A stretch of 64,000 bases of DNA, from contig NZ_AUEA01000002.1 of the NCBI RefSeq assembly GCF_000425745.1, positions 248,001 to 312,000 on the forward strand, read 5' to 3'. The stretch comes from Pseudomonas cremoricolorata DSM 17059 = NBRC 16634. GTDB taxonomy: Bacteria; Pseudomonadota; Gammaproteobacteria; Pseudomonadales; Pseudomonadaceae. The translations under genes and the position numbers were made by a program. This document shows, piece after piece, positions 63,029 to 64,000 of the stretch (within the stretch, counting starts at the first letter, position 1; every line of letters begins with the position of its first letter). The notes under the pieces are model-generated. The model saw only the letters and a program-made list of their open reading frames with translations, was not told where the DNA came from and did not search any database.

Positions 63029-63090
63029 ACCCAATCAGCCGTGCATAGAGTCCGCCCTACAACAACAAAAACTCACAGCGAGGCCACCTC

Positions 63091-64000
63091 CGTGATCCAG
63101 TTTCTCGTCAACCAGACGCTGCGCAGCGAGCCGGCGCTGGACCCGAACATGACCGTGCTCGACTACCTGCGCCAGCACCTGGGCAAGACCGGCACCAAGG
63201 AAGGCTGCGCCAGCGGCGATTGCGGCGCCTGCACGGTGGTGGTCGGCGAACTGATCGATGACGGCGACGGCGAACGCCTGCGCTACCGCAGCCTCAACAG
63301 CTGCCTGACCTTCGTCGCCGCGCTGCACGGCAAGCAGCTGATCAGCGTCGAAGACCTCAAGCACCAGGGCCAGTTGCACAGCGTGCAGCAGGCCATGGCC
63401 GACTGTCACGGCTCGCAGTGCGGCTTCTGCACCCCCGGTTTCGTCATGTCGCTGTTCGCCCTGCAAAAGAACAGCGACGCTGCCGACACGCACCAGGCGC
63501 ACCAGGCCCTGGCCGGCAACCTGTGCCGCTGCACAGGCTACCGGCCCATTCTCGACGCCGCGGCGCAGTGCTGCAGCGGGGACAACTCCGACCAGTTCGA
63601 CGCCCGCCAGCAACAGACCATCGCCCAGCTCAAGGCCATTGCCCCGCAAGGCACCGCAGAGCTGGCCAGTGCCGACAAGCGCTGCCTGCTGCCGAGCACG
63701 GTGAGCGAGCTGGCCGAGCTGTACAGCGCCCTGCCCGAGGCACGGCTGCTGGCAGGCGGCACCGATCTCGCGCTGGAGGTCACGCAGATGCACAAGCGCT
63801 TGCCGGTGATGATCTACCTGGGCGGGGTGGCGGAGCTACGCGGTGTCGAGCAGCGCGACGGCCACCTGCACATCGGCGCCGCCACCGCGCTGAGCGACTG
63901 CCACGCGGTACTCGCCGCGCACTACCCAGACTTCGGCGCCCTGCTGCAACGCTTCGCCTCACTGCAGATCCGCAACCAGGGCACCTTGGGCGGCAACATT
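63091..64000 (+). CDS. xdhA: Xanthine dehydrogenase small subunit (5' part)
   Basis: The frame is open from the GTG at 63091 to the window end (303 codons). The N-terminal [2Fe-2S] sites are CASGDCGACTVVVG and CGFCTPGFVMSL with NLCRCTGYRP, followed by the start of the FAD domain (LLAGGTDLALEV). It oxidises hypoxanthine and xanthine with XdhB. GCGAGG lies before the GTG. The 3' end is outside the window. Confidence 0.94.

Overview
This window comes from a GC-rich Pseudomonas chromosome, most likely of the P. putida group. The basis is a PvdL-type pyoverdine synthetase beside its sigma factor PvdS, two tandem cbb3 oxidase operons beside ccoGHIS-hemN-anr, a REP element of the P. putida type at 42349, and the gene orders apt/recR-ybaB-dnaX and gntR-smc-zipA-ligA. 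No accession was looked up.

Layout. 1-5.3 kb holds housekeeping genes: a small membrane protein, a universal stress protein, the ABC-F ATPase Uup and a Slt70-type transglycosylase, followed by about 550 bp without a gene. 5.8-9.1 kb is a periplasmic thiol-redox operon (dsbD, a membrane-anchored TlpA-like protein, dsbG). 9.1-24 kb is one pyoverdine locus: pvdL (4317 codons) with a PvdS-type promoter, divergent from pvdS, which has a Fur box, and then an acetyltransferase of siderophore type. 24-26.7 kb has an ABC-type solute-binding protein, a DEDDh exonuclease, ppnP and an alpha/beta hydrolase. 26.7-41.6 kb is a microaerobic respiration region: ccoNOQP twice, ccoG-fixH-ccoI-ccoS, a TauE/SafE-like protein, hemN and the regulator anr. 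Anr boxes lie before the first ccoN and before hemN. 41.6-45.5 kb has a near-palindromic 143-bp element, apt, recR, ybaB and dnaX. 45.8-49 kb has a TonB receptor and a MerR/DUF2938 divergent pair.

49.1-55.0 kb is a 5.9-kb genomic island inserted in the 4.5S (SRP) RNA gene ffs. A 57-bp identical direct repeat made of the 3' half of ffs marks both ends, and the complete ffs is at the right end. The island carries an integrase that has lost its catalytic domain, two small overlapping membrane-protein genes, a 68-codon gene, an unknown gene with a HEPN-like RHG motif, and a reverse transcriptase with the retron hallmarks NAxxH and VTG. Upstream of the reverse transcriptase lie an 83-codon unknown gene and about 400 bp of structured non-coding DNA with its own promoter and a perfect 16-bp hairpin. 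This looks like an undescribed retron (non-coding RNA, small protein, reverse transcriptase) and is the best candidate for a new system in the window.

55.1-64 kb returns to core genes: ligA, zipA, smc, a GntR/FadR regulator and the start of xdhA, which runs off the end. Starts were chosen by eye from ribosome binding sites and family lengths; nothing was computed or searched.
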